Assembly: GCA_016934435.1 (NCBI GenBank)
Contig: JAFGSU010000136.1
Coordinates: forward strand, 1-9,498
Length of the DNA: 9,498 nt
DNA from: Candidatus Zhuqueibacterota bacterium
GTDB lineage: Bacteria > Zhuqueibacterota > Zhuqueibacteria > Residuimicrobiales > Residuimicrobiaceae
Reading direction: 5' to 3'
Below are positions 6,331-9,498 of the stretch, one piece after another. Numbering within the stretch: position 1 is the first letter of the stretch; every line of letters begins with the position of its first letter. Under the pieces are notes generated by a model. It saw only the letters and a list, made by a program, of their open reading frames with translations, was not told the origin of the DNA and did no database searches. The position numbers were made by a program, and so were the translations under genes.

Positions 6331-7653
6331 CTATTTCGGCTGGTATTGCGGCAAACTGATGATGAATTCCGTGCCCTTACCCCGGACACTTTCAACGGAA
6401 ATCGCGCCCCTGTGCCTTTCAATGATCTCCTTGCAAATAGCCAGTCCGAACCCATGCCCCTTCTGCTGCTGGGTATAGTTTGGGTTGAATAGCTGTTTCA
6501 GTTTCTCTTTCACTATGCCGGGGCCGTTATCTTTAATCCTCAGTTTCACCCGGCCTTCTTCGGACACCCAGCTCGTGCTGATGGTAATGGTGACATCCCG
6601 TCTGGCCTGAACGGCATTATTCACCATATTGAATAGAATCTGACGAATCTGGCCCGAATCTCCGTGCACATCCGGTACGTTCTCATCCAATTCCGCTACA
6701 ATGTGGATTTTTTTCTTTTGATAAAGCGGCCGTACCAGTTCGATGAACGTGGTAACGATCTGATTCAGAGAACAGCGTTCCAATAGAGTCTCGCTGTTCA
6801 ATGAACCACACAACTCCTGCACCAGTTGACCGGCATTCTGCAAGGCAACGGCAAGCTGGTCGACCTGTTCGGACATATCATTACCTGCCTCCCCTTTCTT
6901 CAAGCCGGATTTTATCATCTCCAGATTACCGGATACAATCGTCAGGAGATTATTCAGTTCATGGCCGATGGGCGCGGACAATTTGCCGCGCATGGCCAGC
7001 CTGTCATAATGGATGACTTTTTGCTGCATGGTCTCGACAAAATTCCAGGCATTGACGTTTTGCTGGATCAGGTGCGACTTGCTGATAGCCTCCGCCGCCA
7101 ATTCGGCCAGCAATTGACCGATGACGAATTTGTCGGGCGTATTATGACGCTCTTTTCCCTCAATATAGAGAATGCCAAAAAATTTCTTGCTGCTGCGAAC
7201 CGGAATAAACCAGCGAAAATTTTGTTCCAACAGGGTATGAGCGCTCTCATCATGGGGCTCGCCGATGCAGATGCTTTCCCTATTGCGCAGCACGCGCTGG
7301 ATGAACTCCGCATCAGCGACCATGCCCTGATCGGATGAATAAGCTCCTTTCGACAGAGCGATGCGCAGTTTGCCGTCGGCATATCGCAATAAGAGATAGG
7401 ATTTTTCAGCCGGCAGCGCCTGCAACCCGGTATCGAGAATCAGTTCCAAAACCTGACGAAAATCTGCAGCGTCCTTCATCTTTTGCACAATCTGCATCAT
7501 CCTATAGAGAATGAGATTGCTTTCCTGATATTTCATGGTCAGGCGCTCGGAGGCATACTTTTGCCAGCGAGCGAGAAAATTTCTCAAAAAATCGGAAGAA
7601 TTGTTATCAGGTTCTTCGTCCACCATATCCAAAAAATCCATTCCGTGTGACAT
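6331..7653 (-). CDS. GAF-like sensor histidine kinase, soluble, without a linked response regulator
   Basis: A 440-aa kinase with no transmembrane helix, so it probably senses a cytoplasmic cue. Residues ~60-195 look like a GAF domain (DFRQVLELILDTGLQAL, SYLLLRY, FRWFIPVRSS, FFGILYIEG). The dimerisation helix is KLSAPIGHELNNLLTIVSGN with His231 as phospho-acceptor. The ATPase domain shows the N box ILFNMVNNAVQA (Asn346), G1 KDNGPGI (374-380), the F-box region LFNPNYT and G2 GHGFGLAI (399-406). All core motifs are intact. It ends without a receiver domain, and no response regulator gene is in the window. The ATG at 7653 is chosen because GGGAG lies 5 nt upstream; an in-frame TTG at 7671 would add six residues. 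A 262-nt gap with its own promoter separates it from the sigma-like gene downstream, so it is probably a separate transcript. Confidence 0.92.
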   Translation of the reverse strand: MSHGMDFLDMVDEEPDNNSSDFLRNFLARWQKYASERLTMKYQESNLILYRMMQIVQKMKDAADFRQVLELILDTGLQALPAEKSYLLLRYADGKLRIALSKGAYSSDQGMVADAEFIQRVLRNRESICIGEPHDESAHTLLEQNFRWFIPVRSSKKFFGILYIEGKERHNTPDKFVIGQLLAELAAEAISKSHLIQQNVNAWNFVETMQQKVIHYDRLAMRGKLSAPIGHELNNLLTIVSGNLEMIKSGLKKGEAGNDMSEQVDQLAVALQNAGQLVQELCGSLNSETLLERCSLNQIVTTFIELVRPLYQKKKIHIVAELDENVPDVHGDSGQIRQILFNMVNNAVQARRDVTITISTSWVSEEGRVKLRIKDNGPGIVKEKLKQLFNPNYTQQQKGHGFGLAICKEIIERHRGAISVESVRGKGTEFIISLPQYQPK

Positions 7654-7717
7654 GATCACTCCCAACTGCAATTTTAATCATAGATAGCTGCTAAATGCAT
7701 ACACTATGTCCCCTTTA

Positions 7718-7735
7718 GGACGCACCGGTGCGCCC
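7718..7735. promoter_or_regulatory. 18-bp near-perfect palindrome, possible operator
   Basis: GGACGCACC/GGTGCGCCC: the inner 12 bp, CGCACCGGTGCG, are perfectly symmetrical, and 8 of 9 positions pair overall. It lies about 65-80 bp upstream of the histidine kinase start, just beyond its likely promoter, a usual position for an activator or repressor site. The binding protein is unknown. Confidence 0.35.
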
Positions 7736-7813
7736 CGTGTTGCCACCCTGGGACGGTTTTTGCCCTCCCACTGCCTCAAGTCCGTTTTTTTTATTATTTT
7801 TGCAACTAGTATG

Positions 7814-7847
7814 CCATACATCGCCTCGCCGATTTCAGGATGTATGG
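7814..7847. repeat. Stem-loop in the divergent intergenic region
   Basis: CCATACAT (7814-7821) pairs exactly with ATGTATGG (7840-7847). CCT (7824-7826) and AGG (7837-7839) continue the stem after a two-base bulge, leaving a 10-nt loop. No T-run follows. It could be a small structured RNA or a protein site. Confidence 0.35.
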
Positions 7848-8141
7848 GAAAATTGCTGAGCTATGGTTTCCGGGGCGCAGGCAATCCTTCAGAAAAGGCG
7901 TTAAAAAAGCCCACCAATTCTTTATCTGAAAAACGTTTTATGGTTCATCCGACCGAAAAAAGTGTTTTTGCAAAAATCAATTGGAACAGGTTCAATCATT
8001 CATAAGACAATAAAAAGTCACATGATCGTTCCGTTCACAGGTCGCACGCTTCATCCACAGGCAACAACATCTCTCCTGCGCTAAAAAGGCATCGTAAGGT
8101 TAAAAATTAGAGAAAAATCTGTTTTATTCAAAAAAGGAAAA

Positions 8142-8150
8142 TGCTATATT
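8142..8150 (+). promoter_or_regulatory. Extended -10 promoter for the SixA-like gene
   Basis: TGCTATATT is an extended -10 element: TG, one base, then TATATT, 5 of 6 to consensus. There is no good -35 at 17 nt (TTTTAT), which is usual for extended -10 promoters. Transcription would start near 8157, 35 nt before the ATG at 8192, in a very AT-rich stretch. Confidence 0.4.
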
Positions 8151-8191
8151 AAAAAAACTACAACCATGGAAAATGACAGGGAAACTGGTCT

Positions 8192-8854
8192 ATGAAAGTA
8201 ATTTACCTCCTCCGACACGGCAAAGCCGAGGTCGGCTCCGCCCTGCAGTCGGACAAAGAGCGCAGGTTGATCTCGCGCGGACAAAAAGAAACGCGCAAAA
8301 CAGCTAAACAATTCTTGCTCAACGGCTGGGTTGTCGGGCATGTAGTAACCAGTCCGGCATCGCGCGCGGCCGAAACCGCTGAAATATTTTGCCAAACCAT
8401 TGGACGCGCTCCGGCCCAAATAGAAAAAGACGATCTGATTTACAATGCCGACGCCGGCGATCTATTCAAGTTGTTGCAAAAAAATTCAAATCAATTCTCG
8501 TCGGTCCTGCTGGTGGGGCATAATCCGACCTTTACCGACCTGGCCGAAATGCTCTCGTCATCTTTTCACCAGCACATTCCAACCGGTGGATTGGTCGCCA
8601 TTCGATTTAATGTGGAAAGCTGGAAAATGCTCAGGGCGGGTCAGGGTGAGGTGTTGGGCACCATCTTTCCGAAAGTAAAGGAAGACAGGTTGAAGGAAAA
8701 AGACCATACCGAACAGTTACAGCAAGCCGTGGCGCGCAGCATCGAACAGACTTTGTTGAACCTCGGTTTTCCGATCAGGGAGCAGGAGCGGGAATTGATC
8801 CGATACAAAAGTGAAAGACTTGTTGCGAAATTGCTGAAATCTCTACAAAGATGA
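8192..8854 (+). CDS. SixA-like histidine phosphatase with C-terminal extension
   Basis: A 220-aa member of the histidine phosphatase (phosphoglycerate mutase-like) superfamily, closest to the SixA branch, which removes phosphate from phosphohistidine. The N-terminal catalytic motif is YLLRHGKAE (5-13; Arg8, His9). The second arginine is in TSPASRAAETAEI (53-65; Arg58), and the second histidine is in LLVGHNPTF (106-114; His110). All four core residues are present. SixA is about 160 aa. Here a ~60-residue charged helical tail follows (ELIRYKSERLVAKLLKSLQR at the end), of unknown role. The ATG at 8192 has AGGGA 9 nt upstream. The gene is divergent from the histidine kinase and separated from it by 538 bp. 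A link to that kinase is possible but rests on position only. Confidence 0.88.
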   Translation: MKVIYLLRHGKAEVGSALQSDKERRLISRGQKETRKTAKQFLLNGWVVGHVVTSPASRAAETAEIFCQTIGRAPAQIEKDDLIYNADAGDLFKLLQKNSNQFSSVLLVGHNPTFTDLAEMLSSSFHQHIPTGGLVAIRFNVESWKMLRAGQGEVLGTIFPKVKEDRLKEKDHTEQLQQAVARSIEQTLLNLGFPIREQERELIRYKSERLVAKLLKSLQR

Positions 8855-8864
8855 CCGTGTGGAC

Positions 8865-8941
8865 ACTGCCAACTGCAAACAGCCAACTGCCAACTTGCTA
8901 CTGCCAACCGCCAATTGCCAACTGAATACTGCCAACTGGGC
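8865..8941 (+). repeat. Degenerate heptanucleotide tandem repeat (ACTGCCA)n
   Basis: Eleven consecutive 7-bp units start at 8865. Four are exactly ACTGCCA, and ACTGCAA, ACAGCCA, ACCGCCA and ATTGCCA differ at one base; the other three are more diverged. It begins 10 bp after the stop of the SixA-like gene. It resembles the heptameric short tandem repeats described in cyanobacteria and seen in other environmental genomes. Open frames running through it are products of the repeat, since 7 is not a multiple of 3. Confidence 0.75.
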
Positions 8942-8981
8942 TTTGTCATGGTGTAAGTATCTTTGTGATAGGTCGGCAAAC

Positions 8982-8995
8982 AAATGACGTCATTT
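8982..8995. repeat. 14-bp perfect palindrome between convergent genes
   Basis: AAATGACGTCATTT is fully symmetrical and overlaps the stop codon of the minus-strand aminotransferase-like gene. It has no loop and is not a terminator. A protein site is possible, but chance cannot be excluded. Confidence 0.3.
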
Positions 8996-9498
8996 ATAGA
9001 TAAGACCTCGTATGCCGGGCGCCATTAATCGATCCATCAGCCGCAAAAATACTTTTCAGCGTCCGAGCCAGCCTCTGATATTGCGATAGCGCATTATAAA
9101 GTTGCGCCGATACCCGCAGAATGCGCCCCGGCGGCTGCGGCCAGAAATAGACCAGCAAATCGATCCGGTATTCTCTGAATAATCTCTCCTGCAGCGGCTC
9201 GAGGTAGTAAGCGGGAACCGGCTGCGGATAGTCCGCCGCATCGGGAATAGGGACGGCAGCCATGGTGCCGACCATTTCATCCGGACACGGTTTTGCGATG
9301 TCGAGCGCCGCGCATAGCGTATCGCGCGCCTCGAGGGCGAGGCCGCGGTTGCTCGCCATCAGCTCCGGCCAGCCGCCGGTCAGCAACGACCCCATGAAGC
9401 GAATGGCCTCGGCAACGCTGAGGTAAGCCGCCTGATCGATGGTGCCGTTCCAAAAAAATTCGAATTGCAGATCGGATGCGAACCGATGCGTTTCCGCC
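8994..9498 (-). CDS. Class V aminotransferase-fold PLP enzyme, isopenicillin N epimerase-like (C-terminal part)
   Basis: The last ~167 residues of a fold-type I PLP enzyme; the frame is open to the right edge, so the start and the PLP lysine lie outside the window. FFWNGTIDQAAYLSVAEAIR followed by FMGSLLTGGWPELMASNR is the family signature that follows the PLP site in isopenicillin N epimerase-like (CefD-like) class V aminotransferases, where a conserved F.W.GT.D segment precedes a helix and GGW. Then come LALEARDTLCAALDI, CPDEMVGTMAAVPIP and the C-terminal small domain ending LRVSAQLYNALSQYQRLARTL, where R(V/I)SAQ.YN is typical. Such proteins are common outside antibiotic clusters, and the true substrate is usually unknown. 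The end at 8994 is a clear TAA. An internal ATG at 9395 is not the start, because conserved family sequence continues upstream of it. Confidence 0.85.
   Translation of the reverse strand, partial: AETHRFASDLQFEFFWNGTIDQAAYLSVAEAIRFMGSLLTGGWPELMASNRGLALEARDTLCAALDIAKPCPDEMVGTMAAVPIPDAADYPQPVPAYYLEPLQERLFREYRIDLLVYFWPQPPGRILRVSAQLYNALSQYQRLARTLKSIFAADGSINGARHTRSYL

Larger units (their letters stand above)
7654..8191. other. Divergent intergenic region with palindromes and promoters
   Basis: This is the only stretch between divergent genes, so it should hold promoters for both. For the kinase, TATGAT (7682-7677, minus strand) is a fair -10 but its -35 is poor. A near-perfect palindrome lies at 7718-7735, and a stem-loop with 8+3 bp at 7814-7847. 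A plus-strand frame at 7706-8005 (99 codons) lacks a ribosome site and any recognisable domain, so I do not call it a gene. From 8000 to 8100 I see nothing. Confidence 0.45.

Noticed and set aside
7745..7800. T-rich tract that could be an intrinsic terminator
   Set aside because: Only a 4-bp stem (GGAC/GTCC) with a long loop precedes the T-run, and no plus-strand gene lies upstream to terminate.
7706..8005. A 99-codon plus-strand open frame in the divergent intergenic region
   Set aside because: No Shine-Dalgarno before the ATG, no recognisable domain, its start overlaps the palindrome and kinase promoter region, and the 3' part is AT-rich like non-coding DNA.
8166..8195. A 9-codon frame whose TGA overlaps the SixA-like ATG (ATGA)
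   Set aside because: Too short and without its own ribosome site; a leader peptide cannot be supported.
8865..8941. Possible CRISPR array
   Set aside because: The units are 7 bp in tandem with no spacers and no cas genes are nearby.
8641..8979. A 112-codon minus-strand frame rich in SWQLAV-type repeats
   Set aside because: It is created by reading through the heptanucleotide repeat and then antisense to the SixA-like gene.

Overview
This 9.5 kb bacterial chromosomal window carries seven supportable genes, one broken gene and a large share of repeat-rich intergenic DNA. GC content is moderate, starts are mostly ATG with modest Shine-Dalgarno sites, and several types of short dispersed repeat sit between genes. 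A transmembrane protein with a predicted periplasmic FG-GAP/VCBS-type propeller suggests a Gram-negative environmental bacterium, possibly of the FCB/KSB1-like kind. That placement is inference, since no marker gene is present.

Layout. 1-309: intergenic, with a perfect hairpin at the left edge. 310-918 (+): a class I SAM-dependent methyltransferase. 919-1234: intergenic, with repeats and a long imperfect hairpin. 1235-1558 (-): a HicB-family antitoxin, overlapped at its 5' end by the last ~36 codons of a HicA toxin whose front is missing. 1656-1878: repeats. 1879-6068 (-): a three-gene block. 6331-7653 (-): a GAF-like sensor histidine kinase. 7654-8191: a 538-bp divergent intergenic region. 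8192-8854 (+): a SixA-like histidine phosphatase. 8865-8941: a degenerate heptanucleotide repeat. 8994 to the right edge (-): the C-terminal part of a class V aminotransferase-fold enzyme related to isopenicillin N epimerase.

The most interesting part is the minus-strand block. In transcription order it encodes a divergent sigma-factor-like protein (338 aa), a soluble protein with an N-terminal zinc-binding anti-sigma (ZAS, zf-HC2) motif (267 aa), and a 758-aa protein. The 758-aa protein combines a helical N-terminus, a Lon-like (S16) protease domain with a candidate Ser282/Lys334 dyad, one transmembrane helix and an FG-GAP-like C-terminal domain. Charges flanking the helix place the protease in the cytoplasm and the propeller in the periplasm. 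A plausible model, unproven, is a membrane signalling module in which an outside cue controls cytoplasmic proteolysis or sequestration of a sigma/anti-sigma pair. A well-formed sigma70-type promoter (TTGAGA, 17 nt, TATATT) lies just before the first gene and argues for an ATG start at 6068. The histidine kinase upstream has no response regulator in the window, so its link to this block and to the divergent SixA-like phosphatase is only positional.
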